This document shows positions 38,768-51,945 of a stretch of 64,000 nt of DNA, piece after piece. Within the stretch, counting starts at the first letter, position 1, and the number at the start of each line of letters is the position of its first letter. Location: contig JAZARR010000074.1 of the NCBI GenBank assembly GCA_037389465.1, positions 5,580,001-5,644,000 on the forward strand, read 5' to 3'. The notes under the pieces were generated by a model. The model had not been told where the DNA came from and searched no databases. It saw only the letters and a program-made list of their open reading frames with translations. The DNA comes from Baylisascaris procyonis. Its lineage: Eukaryota; Nematoda; Chromadorea; Rhabditida; Ascarididae. The translations under genes were made by a program, and so were the position numbers.

Positions 38768-39718
38768 ATCTTTTCATTACCATTTCTCAAAGATATTTAG
38801 CAACTCTGTTATAGAATTTTCATATCGGTGTCCCTCGTTCACTTTATTAGGCAGAAATGAGTATTCACCTAATTTTGCTCATTGAGTAACCTCAGCCCAT
38901 AGAACCTCTGCGTTCAGAGAAAATACTAAGACGCCAACAAGTGTATGTTATTTCAGCTATTGCGCTAATTCTTATTTTTCTCGATAATTCAGCAAAACGA
39001 AAACAACGACTAATCTTTTGTCGATTTTTCTGCATTCAAAATCTTGTAGCAACACTAACGCACAATGCCTCATATTCACAAATGTGTTTCACTTGTATGT
39101 AATAATGATGCCATTCACAATAATGCTATGCAATGGAAATGCCCTTCTCTATAATTTTTTCTTCCTCTATGTTTTTTTTTTCATTTCTGACATGTGGCGT
39201 TGTCTTGTTTTGTCTGATATTAAATACGTGCATTTCTATAGCATTCTCAAAATAAGTGCATTTTGTCATAGCACTTTATGTTGTAAAGTGAATAAATCAT
39301 CTCATTAAACATTCAAGCAACCAATTACCTATGAACATCGAGAACTTTTTAATTAATAACGCGCTAACAAAAAATTCGACGTTACATCTGTTGTTGCTCA
39401 CGACATGTCGATATGTTTAGAAAGGCTTATAGCCTTGAACGTGACTTACAACAGGAGTTTCTCCGCACCAAAACTTCCACAAGTGGAGCCAAGTTTTTTC
39501 TGGTCATTTCCTTTAACCGGGAGTTCTTTCTGAATAAAGCACACGAAATGCACTCGTTGCGAAAGCAGAAAATCGAGGCTTATACTGCGCGAAATTATGA
39601 CGCCATGATGAGTAAAGGAATGCTTGAAAGCACTCATAGGTATAATCTTCAAATAATTGGAGTTTTGCGAGATTTGGAGATCCAAACCAGATGGTATTCC
39701 TCATGTGTTGCAGTTTGC

Positions 39719-39779
39719 GTTATTATATTTGGTAATTAAGAGTTCGGACGTTATTATATTTGGTAATTAAGAGTCCGGA
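39719..39779. repeat. Tandem duplication of 31 bp
   Basis: GTTATTATATTTGGTAATTA followed by AGAGTTCGGA or AGAGTCCGGA, twice head to tail, with one internal difference. Confidence 0.95.
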
Positions 39780-40394
39780 GTGAGTCTGATAACATTTCAC
39801 GCAAAACTCATCTCATAGGAGCCTAGTGACCACTTGTGAAACTTAATGTTCTATGCTTTTCCAATTCACCATTCGCTTATATCGATAATTTTCCTTCTCA
39901 TTAGCCAGTGGCTTTTATTACTTGTTTTTTTTTTCAAGTTCCTCTTCTAAATTTCTTTCGATGAATGCATAGAACTTTATCTATATTCACTTATTTATAT
40001 ATTGGGATAACCGCCCTTTGTAGAACTTTTGCAGAGTAAATTTTCGTCACGGCCATATCGGTATTCGATGAAAATTGCCTCCTGCCATATGGATTGGTTA
40101 ATACGAGATGTTACAGGCCCCTAAGGAAATCCTCTGGCGAAGATATATAGGTGCCTTGAAGGTGGGTAGCAGGTTCAAGGGGTTAAATCTTATGAAATAC
40201 GCGCAGCGCTCTTTTTTCTTGTGGTACAACGGGCTTTCTTTGGTCCCCTGCAGATATGCCATTCCTTTTTCTGTTGGGCATTTCATTTGCCCATGCGCGC
40301 TTATCTGCTTTTTAACAGTTCCAACTCGATAACGACTGAACCCAATTCATTGAATTCGATGATCGCAATATAGACCATAATATTATCTCCAATG

Positions 40395-40454
40395 CCATAT
40401 TCCATCTTGATCCACTATGTTCCGTCCTGATCCACCATATTCCGCGTTGATCCA
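40395..40454. repeat. Three 20-bp tandem repeats
   Basis: Consecutive units at 40395, 40415 and 40435 follow the pattern C(C/T)AT(A/G)TTCC....TGATCCA. Confidence 0.9.
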
Positions 40455-40507
40455 TCAATCTCGAACAAAGCTATAGTTATTTGAAAGTGGAGAATCGCCC
40501 GTCGGAT

Positions 40508-40815
40508 TCAGTTCGAAACTCGTCGGATTGCAAAACAATTGTAGAAACGCCCCAAAGGAACTGGCACGATAAGTAATTTTACATCGCCGTCATTTGGCAA
40601 ATCAGCTTCACGGATGATGGACAAAGCTTCATATTCTAACTGATTCGACCGTCCGTAGAATTTTTCTGCAATGCAAAAAAATTCACCTCTTTCTAGATCG
40701 TTTGATGAAAAATGAACTCCTGTCTGATACAGAACGCATTCAGTTTTTTTTGCTACCTTTAAATCTCCATAACTCATTCCGTGAATGATGGATGAATGGT
40801 TACAATGGTTGGTCA
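40508..40815 (-). CDS. Candidate terminal exon of an unrecognised minus-strand gene
   Basis: This open exon follows a GCATTGACAG acceptor and runs 101 codons to TGA. It contains an internal ATG (MSYGDLKVAKKTEC) and ends with LIVPVPLGRFYNCFAIRRVSN. Composition is well mixed and globular, with four cysteines in the body, unlike the low-complexity frames around it. An upstream hydrophobic stretch in the same frame (VYVCLLVCALTV) would look like a signal peptide if the exon extends to about 40885, but no ATG precedes it. I do not recognise the family; further exons were not found. Confidence 0.4.
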
Positions 40816-43570
40816 CTGTCAATGCACAGACCAGCAGACACACATAAACACGTAGACGAGACACCTTTAGAAGGTAGATTTGCAAAAGTGCGAAATTATA
40901 GAGCTTTGGAGACGACGTGTATGAGCTATGAGATTATTAAAATACAAGAGCATTATAATTTGCGAAACTTTTTAGTAACTTACGAAACTGCTTGTAAGGT
41001 GTGCGAAATGCAATCCCAGTAGTCCCAGTAGTTTTCGTATGCTATTTCAATTGTTCTCTAAAATATGCGTAAATAAATTTTTCATCATATGCAAATTCCG
41101 AAATCATGAAATAATTTTTTATTCAAATTCATTAGTTTACTATGTAGAACTGCACATCGATAAAACACACAGTGGGTTGAGGTCATTCAATCACAATTAC
41201 AGCATAACGGAAATTAGTTGCTGAAAAAACTTCTCGATGATCAAGTATTAATGCTGAAGTAAAAGAGAAAAAAAGTTTTTAGAGATATGCTACACGTCGC
41301 CTTCAGCTTAACAATTCGGTAGCAGCTGCGCTGAAGTCAATTGACATTTGTCTGCCCGATGATCGGCGATAGAATGAGTGAATAGTGAGGAAGGCGTGCA
41401 GAAAATGAATTCCAAAAGCCGACTGCCATCTAAATTCTTGATATTCCCGCTGCTTGCATTTTTCTTTCGTCTATTTCTTGTGCGTTTTTCAGTTTTTTTT
41501 TTCATAAAATCCTTTTTTTTCGAGTTTCCATGCGTGAATGTTCGCATCTTTTATTGCATTTGCAGTTTTGCGAATTTGCATTTGCAAAGCTTTGGTGGAT
41601 TTCCAGTCGAGCTGCGTAGTAGTTCTTGGAATTTGACGCCCACTGTCTTAGCTATTCACTGTGTAATAGTGCACGTAAACAAGATGTTTATAGGATTGGA
41701 TTTTTCTTTCACGTTTAGAAAACGCCTGTAAAGCTTACACCTGTAAAGCGCACTATCTGATCTTTATGTCTGTTCTTGTGTGTTCGCGTGAATGTATGTT
41801 GGGAAGTTTTAATTCGGTAACCGCTGAAGCCAGATAAAATAAATATAATTGTCACAACGCGCATCATAGGCCGGTTTCATAGACCATCTTCCACTTTGAT
41901 TTATCGGGACTAATAAAAGAGTTATAGACATCTAAAAATAGCAAGAAATTTAGTTGCGTTTCACATTGGTTATATTTTTGCTCTACACTAATCGTGTCAA
42001 AGAAGTGAAGGATTTATGCAAGAGATGAGATCATTTGAAATATGAACACATCGCTGTGTATACTTCATTATTTTTGTTGGTCAATATGCATTAGGTGAGC
42101 GAAATGAAAGAAGTATATACTGTGCCAGCTAGTTGTTCTTCATGTTCTTCTATTTATATACCTGCTAGCTACTCTTCCTTGTGCTTCTCTACTTAGTTCA
42201 GTTCATGATTAGGAAGAGCTCTGGAAAATAAAGTTTGCATGCGTTCTGATTTCTCAAATGAAACTTCGCTCTAGCTGACTGTTTGTTTTATGTATTGTGT
42301 GCATTCATTTTAATTTATTGATACGACTAGCGTCTTTGAAAGTTCTTTATAATATTTTTTACTTTCGGTAGGTCATAGACCACCTGAGGCTATCCGTAAG
42401 CAGGCAACTGAGTGGAGCGAGCATTCGGCTCATTCATTGTCTGCCGATTGAATAGTGCGGCGCTTATGAGCCGAGCATTTGCTTTGTGAATTGAAAGATG
42501 TGAGGATATTTTATTGTATGTATAAAGCAAGCTTATTCTAGAATTTCATAATTTTATGTTTTAGAAAACTTTTGCGCTTATATAGGGTTTTTCAATCACT
42601 TTTTTGTCTTATATCTTTTCCCTCTTTTCAGAATAGTTCATTTTTACGAGTTTTGCAAATTTTTCATGGCGATTTTATTTAGATGTTCTAGCGTTTATTT
42701 ATTTATTTTGATGGAAATGGTATTCAGCGCATCCCTGCATCCCTATTTATGCATATAGAATCATTTCGTACACGTTTGAAAAGTTTCTTGCATATCATTG
42801 TTCTTTGGCGCTCTTCTTAATCATTAAGCCCTTTTTTTTTAGATGAACGTATGTGACTAGTAGTTATGGAAGAAGATGAACGAGTTTTGAGGATCTTGCT
42901 ACCGAGAGACTGTTGGTAACGGAAACGTGAACCTACTCTCAATTCACTCGCTGTAAACGGCACCCGATGAAACGTCCATTCAATCAGGAACATTTCTCTT
43001 CATCTTATGATATGTTATCATTTGCTTTATACGTTAAAAGTGTAAGGTGACTTTATGGATGGAATTTTGCGTATACAAAATGCTAAGAAAATGTTTACAC
43101 CTTTAGCTTTCAAAATTATTTAGTTTATTATTGTGTTGAAATTTCGCCTTCACTATTTTTGAATTGATTCTTTTGTGATTTTATCTGACGACCTCAATGC
43201 TCAAATTGTTCCTTCAACTGCTCTCTGTGAGTATGCTTCTTGAAGCGCATTAAGAGCTGCATCCAGCTCTTTCTGCATTTTCTTTTCATGCCGTCTTCTC
43301 CCTTAGTTCATAGAGAAGATATAGCCTTGCTATCGTCGGTCAAAGATATGAGATTTGAGTAACTGAATTGTTACAATCGAAAAACTGATTGCGTTGTTCC
43401 ACAGAGCGAGTCATTTTTGCCTCATATCTCCTAGTCGCCTTATAATATCAAAGCAGAGTTCGGAATTCCTAATGGTTTGAAGGAGCGAGCCTTGGTGCAC
43501 AAGCTTATTTATGTCGAGAAACAATAAGTGGCTTGAATGTCATACTTGTGGTGACTTTTCGATCCTTTTG
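40816..43570. other. Non-coding AT-rich spacer
   Basis: Open frames here (for example 41378-41731, plus strand) are Phe/Leu-rich low complexity without domains. A weak two-fold CTAGCTA..TCTTC repeat lies near 42124-42202. I see no gene. Confidence 0.5.
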
Positions 43571-43573
43571 CAG

Positions 43574-43702
43574 TCTTTCGACCGCCATCGTAGTTGAAAG
43601 CACTAAAACAGCTCCAATTTTGATCGCTAAAGATGTGGCGAAGAATTACAATGAATATCTTGGCCAGTTTCTCAAAATTCACGCAAATTTTGATGCGCAT
43701 AG
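43574..43702 (+). CDS. Candidate internal exon, unrecognised
   Basis: CCTTTTGCAG acceptor, 42 whole codons with split codons at both ends, then a weak AG/GTTGCTC donor. It reads LSTAIVVESTKTAPILI then AKDVAKNYNEYLGQFLK, helical and protein-like. No partner exon with matching phase was established, so it may be an isolated remnant. Confidence 0.3.
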
Positions 43703-44411
43703 GTTGCTCGTTTTTTACAGCCATCGGATCGCACATCACCTCTAACAATGGGTAAAAAGGATATGGCTATACAAGCTCAGATTCCTATAGTACGATGGCC
43801 TGCAAGGATTTCCCACTCAGAAAAGAGGCGTGATCGGCTTGCGAGAAGGCCACGTCTGTGAAGGACGGCGACAGCGATGCAGCTCACTTCGTCCCCGAGT
43901 TATCATGCCACATGATCGTGATGCAAGGATGCAAGGATAGTTTCCATACAGGTAGTTTAATGCATTCTATCCGCCCTCATCTTCCTAAGCGGAGGGAGGG
44001 AGAGGCGAGACCTCGGTCAGAGGTTACGCGTGCTGCAAAGTATTCTCTTGTACCGAAGAAATCGACAAAGTTTCCGCATGTAGAAAGCGGTGATAGGAGG
44101 AGAGGTGGGGGATGTGGTCATTCTTGGCTTGAAAGCAGCAAAACCTAGCAGTGAACCATGTGCCTTGCGACGCCGCCATAATAATAGGTTTACTGTAGTT
44201 CGGGACTCTTCGGTTGCACCTCTTATTAATGGATGCGATCTGATCGCACAAAGGACTTATGCTTTATATTAACCCGTCTCTTCGAAAATTCCTTAGTGAT
44301 AATATAGAATTTTTGCTATGTCACAAAAATAACTAGCATGAGTCATCTGAAAGCAATTGAATAAAATTTTTTTCAACCATTGACGTCATCACATTTGTTC
44401 TACTCGTAAAT

Positions 44412-44582
44412 ATGATTCTTCATAATATCAGCATAGCTAATAGACGCCTCTCACCCTATGACGGCGACGAAAATTTCATACCGACTCCACCAGATCACAT
44501 GGGGTGCTCCACGTGCTACATTGCCTATTCTGCAGTTATCGAATATGACCACACCGATATCGACCTGTTAAAAATCATATAA
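44412..44582 (+). CDS. Small open reading frame, 56 codons
   Basis: Starts at an ATG and contains SPYDGDENFIPTPPDHMGC, then IAYSAVIEYDHTDIDL, and ends at TAA. Its amino-acid mix is more protein-like than the surrounding sequence. It could be an independent small gene or an exon of a plus-strand gene with 43574-43702. No family recognised. Confidence 0.25.
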   Translation: MILHNISIANRRLSPYDGDENFIPTPPDHMGCSTCYIAYSAVIEYDHTDIDLLKII

Positions 44583-44967
44583 CACATAATTGTTAACATG
44601 TTGCTTTGGTATGCTTATTGTGCGCCATATTTTTGTAGTCGGAATGTTCAAGTTCATAAATACATATTGCTGCAATCGTAACGTCCATTCACATCATGTG
44701 CAGTCGTATTCAATGAATTATATCTATGAAGAGAGGATCAATAACATTTACAAACAGAGCAAGTTTGGATCAGTGCAATCAGTATTGCAAAATTTTCCTC
44801 TACGAGCTGAGCCTCATCTCAAGGACAAGCCGCTGACCTTCAGAAATGTTGAGTAGTAAGTGTTATGACTTCATTGAAAAGAAAGAAACGAAGAAAAATA
44901 CTTACGAAAATTTTCTTCAATTCTCACGTTTTTCATTGAACGTTCTATTCTATTCTCTTCTACTTAG

Positions 44968-45171
44968 AATTCGGCTCTAAAATCTCGACAAGGCATCTCG
45001 CGTCGAGCACAGCAGACGACAGCTGTTCGATTTAAACAATTTCATGCAGTCGCTCATCCCTCTCAGCTTAATGTTGATGGGTTAGGATTGGTTTTTAGTC
45101 TTGCCCGACGCATCCGAAATGCTTCTGGATTACCGTCGGCAGGGAATGGTGGTACCGGAAGAATGATCTAA
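44968..45171 (+). pseudogene. Open exon-like segment with frameshifted continuation
   Basis: After a CTTCTACTTAG acceptor, 67 codons run open to TAA (includes [17 protein letters not shown]). Coding-like sequence then continues in the next frame (EWWYRKNDLIELNDLGYTAI) to about 45337. Two adjoining open segments in different frames suggest a broken gene or a missed short intron. Unrecognised. Confidence 0.25.
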
Positions 45172-45174
45172 TCG

Positions 45175-48100
45175 AATTGAACGACCTCGGTTACACTGCG
45201 ATTGCCATTATCACGGCAGCATCGATCCACCATCATCGGTCGTCAACAATGCTTCAACTCCTCAGTCCAGTTGCTGAGATGATCACTAATCGGTGCTATG
45301 GGACCAAACTCCTATCTAGCGTTAACCCGATTAAATAACTGCAACGACGTCGAAGCACAACCGCTTCTCTAATGAGCAAATGTGCTGCAAAAACCAACAA
45401 CACTTCTAAGGAAGACACTGAGTCTATCAGCAGGACTGGCCATTGATGCGTGCTGCCGATCTTACTGAAGATTTGGAACCACGACGCTTGGCTGCAATTC
45501 TAAATTTCTCGACCCACCAGTTGCAAAAAAGAACGTTGCAAAATTTCAATGGCACTCCCCTGCAATTTCCTTAATTCTTTCCCTCCGCTCCTCCTCAGCC
45601 TGCCTCTCCCATTCTCCATATAAAGTGCAGTGTCCGTGCTGGACTTTGGTGCGCTATCGATTGAAGCGGTCGATGCTTGCCACCTACGTCAATCTGACAA
45701 CGTACTGGTCGTTTGGCGCTGCTGCAAATAGTGCAAAAGGATGAGCGTTTCAGCAGCATTACTGCCAGCTGGCTTACTGCAAGCAGGCGCTTATGTCCGC
45801 CTGTTGCCCCACCAAAATACACCGCCCACTCACACGAATTGTTTCTTCATCTCTTCACGCTTCAACGGGCACATAATGTAGCAAAAAGCACACATGCACA
45901 TCCGTCACTGCTATCTATGCATTTTCGCAAATTTGATTTGCAATGCCACATTATTGGCGACGTCATATATGTGTATATGTTGTGCGTATATGTATGTGTC
46001 TGCCTATCTGTCTAATCCTCTAAATAATGAAAGCACTGAAGCTAAAGTTACAAAATCTGATGGATGCAATATAGATTATGGTTAACCTCCTCCACTATAG
46101 CTGAAGTTGATATATGAGCTCTGAAAGAACTTATAATGTTGAAAGGCAGGAAGAAAAATTCCACACATCTAGTATTGTTGGTTTTTCATTCTGCGTCACT
46201 CCACTAAGAAGGAAGAGAATCTTTTTGGGGATTCTGCATATAGTCAAGTTCCTTGGAATATGAAGATGAAACATTTCCCTAAATGATTATTTGTTGATAA
46301 CTATAAAAGTGACTGATTAGGTGAGGGAATGTAAAAAGCACATATTGTGCTGGCTTCTCTAAACTGCTTTCCTATATCCTTGATCTTTAATTTTCTTGGC
46401 CAAGAAACTCGTTTATGCATTGAGTATACCTTCATAACAGCATAAAATAGCAGAATATTTTGCCGCTTTTGTCTTTTACCATCTATGACCATCTATTTTG
46501 GGAGATCACTCTATAAATGACGAAGTTATCCCTTTCGGTCGCTATTTTCACCTCTTAGCTTGCATAGCTATAGATATACACTTTGCATATAAACTTGCGG
46601 GTATTTTATGAGTTTTCTTCAATTGTACATTTTTATTTATGAGGAGCTTTTCACAAACTAGAGCGCATTAAATTACCAACTATCGAAAAATTCTCCCTTC
46701 ATCTTCGCGAATATGGCACACTTAAAGAAAAATATCATCGAGAAATGAATGATAACTTCCCTCTCTCAAGCCATTCACTATGTTTCTCCCACGATGTGTC
46801 AAATATGCTTATAACTACTAGCTATATGCATCATATTTACTTCGTGAACTAAGCAGTTCAATTGTTGAGCTTAAATATTGGAAAAATAATTGAAGAAAAA
46901 TGCAATAGAAAATATTTCGTCGATATTTTCTTTAAAAGAAGACATCAAGCACTAAAATGAAGCCTTCATAAATGATCGTTGCTATTCGAATAGATGAATA
47001 TAGATATGAAAAATAATGTGCTCAATGAAGATATTTATGCATTTTATGCATCGAAAATATACGAATTATCAATAACTTTGAAAAAAAAAATCTCCAATAA
47101 AAAACGATTGAAAATTATCATTCTCAGCTATCGTTTTGTGTTGATCTAAAACTTCTAACGTCGCATCACTTCAATTCGGATAAGTCAATCATATCATCGA
47201 TATTCGATGTATTTATACATTTTAATGCTTTTGCAAACGCCGCATTATGCCCTTGAATTTCTGCTTAAATATTTGACGGTATCAAAGGTAGAACGATGGT
47301 GTTAAAGGTTTGTTGTTTGAGAGTGCATCTAATAACCGCTCATCGATAGTGAACTACTTATTGTTACGGTATTTGCATAATGGAAGTAGAAATAAGAAAT
47401 AAATAAAGTTGCTGATTGCTTTGAGGCATTTAAACACACAGGTTTTTCACCAAGAAACTAAAGAAAATATTTGTGAGTTACGACGAATCAATGCAAAGGT
47501 TATGATGACGATGTCAAAATTAAGAAGTTCTGTATATTTGCATGAACGATATGTTCATAATGTTGTATAGCGGAAATCAATTCGCATACAAATATTCAAT
47601 CTACCGGATGGCTGCCTCATTTCTTCCACAATGGTACCACTAGCAATCGTTTGGAAAGGCAGAGAACAGGCTTGTTTAGAAAGAAACGATGTGCTAAGTA
47701 AAAGAGTAAACATATGCACCTCCCACAGATGTCTCCTTTGATCTCAACTGTCTTACAACCCTTTTTGCCCCCCTAACTCTTTTTGCCGTAATTTCTTTCA
47801 CTTTTCTATGTGAATGTGAAGATATCATAGTCAAAATCAGCAGAATAACCATCTTTCGCCATTTTATTACATGCGTTGACGATTAAATAAACCTTCATTT
47901 ATTACACAATGAGCCATTGAAATTCACCTAAGCATAAAAACAAACAAAATTGCGCAAATCAGGAAATTTCAACCTATTTTTTGCATTATTTCATTTACTT
48001 ACTTACTTTTACCAATGAAGCATTCACTATGAATAAATGTCTATTCATATTGCTTGCACTTCCGTTTATGTGAAGCCGCAAGGTCGCAGGAAGGTTAGAG

Positions 48101-49760
48101 CTCAGGCTCGCTTCCGTCCTCGCCCTGATGAGTTACTGGTCAGAATGGCTCGCTAGGACGAAGTCAAAAAGGCTGGATGGAGCCCTCTTAAAACCAACAG
48201 CGGAATAAGCAATGCTAACCGATGAATTTTATTGTACACAATTGCAATAAGAAAATTCATTTAGAGAGAAAAAAACTCATTTCCATTGTTGTTTTAAAAT
48301 CCTCTCCCTCCCCTCTCCCCGTCCCCCTCCCCCAACCCCATGAACTGTTTGTTTCGCAGTAATGCGTTCCCTCAGGTAACAAGTAAGTCTCTCTCATGAG
48401 AACGGACCGAGGGAACGTCGCCCGCTTCGTTTGGCGTTTACATCAAACTTTTTCATCGAGGGCTATAGCTTCATTTTTTAGAGTCCTTTTGATTGTTTAT
48501 TCAATGAGTTATCCTAACAAAGCAAGCAGCGCTCTCAAAAAATAAGGCAGACGATTAAGTCTTACAAAAGGGAAGCAACACCTAAAAATATTGACAGAAT
48601 TGACAGCTCTACCAGAATTTCTCTCACAATCCTACGCAACTTTTTCTTTTCTTGGTATTTTATATATATTTCCATTGTTGTCTTTGTCTAAGAAGTTTTT
48701 CAACGTTATTTCCCAAAGGATTCCTTGTTCTCTAGCATGCCTATCATCGCCTGATATACATGAATAGCCGCCGAATGCTGCGACTATATTTTTCATAACA
48801 ATTCCCATAAATTTTTAATGCAAAATCTTGTCTCCGTAATGATGAAGGTTGCTACAATTGGCAAAAATTTTCATTTGCATTTTGCAAGTTTTGTCTATTC
48901 TTCAACGCATGAAATATTTTTCGATTAATATAAAAATAAAAATAAAAATAGAATTGCAAATATAGTGATGTAAAGTTGCAAAAAGAAATGAATTGTGCAA
49001 AATTCAATTCTAAAGAATAAGGATAAAATCTTCATAAATGTTTCATGCATTTAAAGCTGATAAATAAATCATAAGCATCGAAAATATAAAAGAATTTCAA
49101 ATCGGAATAATATAATGGATTTTACTTAAGAAATAAAAAAATTGCGATATTTTTCACCTTCTATTAATGAAATCATTTGGAGTTATTATTAAAAATAATG
49201 GAATAAAATCAGCAAATATTAATACGCCTACGCTTTGTGAAGCAATGAAAACATCAACTGTAAAAGAATGTTATAGTTACAGTCATAAAGCATCATACGA
49301 ACACATCGTGAGACTACTACTAACGAATTTAGTGCTAACGAATTTTTCAAACAGTTACATAGTGCTAGTCCAAGGGTGCACGTATTTTAGAGTGAAGAGG
49401 AGAGGAATACGAATAAAGGCATAAACGAATCAATAAGCTTCTTTGTTTCTGCAATTCCCCTCAAAACATATTTATATCAGAAAACTTTTGCAAAAGTGCT
49501 GAAATTTTGAAATACTGTGGTGGTCAATGTGAAATGGATAAAATTCAATGACTAAGAAAGGAGTGTAGAGTCGATATATTTGATGAGTGGGAACTTTCGA
49601 AAATGCTTAGTAGATCATCGAAAATGGTGCTCGCTTCGGTAACTGTATCGGAAACCAAATGTAGATATCAGTGAATGACTGATTTGTCGCAAAAACTTCT
49701 CATCGTTTACCGTTCTGCCAACAAGACCTAAGTCGCTTTTTTAAATGTGCCTCTTACTAT
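45175..49760. other. Long spacer with few open frames
   Basis: 45580-45830 is GC-richer and could be a regulatory island. 46.0-48.0 kb and 48.4-49.7 kb are very AT-rich with no supported exons. 48299-48341 is a strong pyrimidine tract (CCCTCCCC-rich). Confidence 0.4.
48037..48156 (+). other. GC-rich islet with 39-codon open frame
   Basis: An ATG-started frame reads VKPQGRRKVRAQARFRPRP and stops at TAG. Its base composition is far from the flanking AT-rich DNA. It could be a fragment of an inserted element or a basic peptide; no splice signals decide it. Confidence 0.2.
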
Positions 49761-49765
49761 CGTAC

Positions 49766-49916
49766 CTGATCATCTGCCGGTGTTATTTTTCGATAAGCCG
49801 GCAGCGAAGAGGGTGTTTTTTTGCGATTTTCAAGCCGATAGGTCAATCTTTGTTGTGACTGTTGACTGAGTGCTCGGGGGAACACGGCCCACACATACAT
49901 CTTAGCAAATGGCCTC
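49766..49916 (-). CDS. Candidate first exon of an unrecognised minus-strand gene
   Basis: A TTTTGCAG acceptor and a CAG/GTACGA donor bound an open exon of 50 codons. An internal ATG shortly after the acceptor would give MYVWAVFPRALSQQ followed by a basic Lys/Arg/Ser/Pro stretch ending ITPADDQ. An acceptor just before an ATG suits a spliced-leader first exon. The next exon could not be linked. Confidence 0.3.
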
Positions 49917-50696
49917 CTGCAAAATTCCGGACTCCAATTAGATTTCATGGGCTATCAAAGCGATGCGCATATCGACTCGTTCATTGAATTTTGCTTGTCT
50001 TCCGCCATTAAATTTGAACCGTCTTATGAAAAGTCTCAAATATTTCAAACTGTCCGCTTATTTCTGGCGGAAAAAAAGAACTAAATAAAGAAAAAAATTT
50101 TGCGCTTAGAGCGTTCGAAATAAAATGCAAAACTGAAACAAGATCGGGCGAACGAACGGGTACGGATCAATTCATTTGTACGTGACTACGAGTTTATTAT
50201 GCCCTTAGAGCGGTCAAATTTTTCTGTATTTCTTCTAGATTCATGTAGGAATTAAATACATCAATTATTTTTCGTATCACTCTGTTTACTAAGGTAGAAA
50301 CGTGTTTTAGAGCTTTGTGACCTTAACGATTACTCGTCAGCTAAGCTGAAAATATTCTTTTGTTGATGTGATATTCTTAGTGGAATAGCAATTGTTATTC
50401 TCTGTGAAGATCATAAAATTCCCATTGAAATTTACAACAACGCGCGTAGAATCTTTCTTGGTATTTATGATTGAAGATCATTTCAAAAAGGGGATCAACT
50501 AAGCAAAAAAAAAAAAAATTATATAAAATGAGTGAGCGGCATCTGACCATTTCAAAATACAACTGAAGAGCAAAATTGCTAATGCAATTGCTATAAACTA
50601 TTGCCGATTGACCCACTGGCTGTCAAATTAAAAAATTTGTCTCTATGTATTCATACAACTAGGCTACGCATACAGTTACGGCCGTCAGTGGGTGTC

Positions 50697-50797
50697 TTCT
50701 TCATTTGGTCGACGGTTGGTTGTTGCAAGGGGGTATGCTCGCTTGTATTCTTCATTTGGTAGACGACTGATTATTGCAAGGGACTATGCTCGCTTTC
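50697..50797. repeat. Imperfect tandem duplication, 51-bp unit
   Basis: TTCTTCATTTGGT begins at 50697 and 50748, each followed by GACGACT/GACGGTT, TTGCAAGGG and TATGCTCGCTT. Confidence 0.85.
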
Positions 50798-51850
50798 ATT
50801 TGTAGTGATTTCCCAATAACTGAGCCATCCTGAAGAGTACCTTTTTCTCCACAAAGAAGCGACTTTTCTGTCCATTAGGTTTTGACAGTATGTTGGTATT
50901 AGCTTCGTAATATTTGATTAATTAAGGCAATATTTCATAGCTTTTCTTCTTCATCACTTTATTACGATGTTTTACAATGGATATGATGAAGCGGTTAAAA
51001 AAAGGAATATGTTATATACGATCGAATATGTCATTCATAAGTATAGAAAAATATTCGTTTAAAAAAGAATCCCCACATATGTAGAAACAACTTTAAAAGA
51101 TGCTTTGTTTTCTTTTATTTTGTTTTTTTTTCTTTTTTTGAGAAGTAGTGCACTAGGATCTTCCAATGAAAACATTTCAATGCAACAACGTACATTTTAT
51201 ATTCGTTGCACAAACAAATTATAAAAATAACGAGTGGATTAGTGCATCGAGCATTGCAATGCATTCGTTGGTGTGCACGCACCGCATCGCTCTTATTTGA
51301 AATCATCCTCACTGTATTTTATGAGATGGAATGGTCGTTTGTAATTTCATCCTAGAAGGCCTACCTAAACTTTCAATTTTCGATACTCTCGGCTTTTCAT
51401 TAATGGCTTATTTCTGAGTTGATTGCGCTTGAATGATTACTGATTCGATTGCTATAGGAATAGTAAAACTCTTCCTTTTGAATATATAAGTCCATCAGTT
51501 AATTAATATTTAAATAAGTATTGTGCTTTATCGTTGCGATATCTCAAATAGACCATCATTGATCATAGCTTTGATGCACATCTTTTAGGAACACCTTGTT
51601 GGATATTTCCGGCACAAATCCAATGCTAATCCATTCTTTTATGGACATTCAAACCGAAGATTAATATACGATAGCTTAAAAGTCGAATAAATATCTCGAG
51701 TGCCAATAAATTGCTCCCCATTCATCTAATCCTTTTCATTCATGATCCCTACTTTCCATAAAGACAAATTGGAAGCGCACTGGAGCAGCTTCCGCCATAT
51801 CCACTTTCTTCTTGTTCCGCTCACTTCACCAACAGTTTTCAACTCATCAA

Positions 51851-51852
<2 letters not shown>

Positions 51853-51943
<91 letters not shown>
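51853..51943. repeat. TA dinucleotide microsatellite
   Basis: About 90 bases of uninterrupted TA. Confidence 0.95.

Positions 51944-51945
<2 letters not shown>

Larger units (their letters stand above)
36412..40507. other. Upstream region of myosin A, no supported gene
   Basis: This probably holds the muscle promoter and enhancers. 36930-36962 is a GATAT-rich simple repeat. 37600-37950 is GC-richer, with a long open frame on the minus strand (37482-37811) lacking any recognisable motif or splice sites. A plus-strand frame at 39413-39739 (begins MFRKAYSLERDLQQEF) is moderately protein-like but unassigned. Tandem repeats at 38667, 39719 and 40395 are listed separately. Confidence 0.4.

Noticed and set aside
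41378..41731. Phe-rich 117-codon plus frame
   Set aside because: Low-complexity TTT runs; not protein-like beyond a pseudo-hydrophobic stretch.
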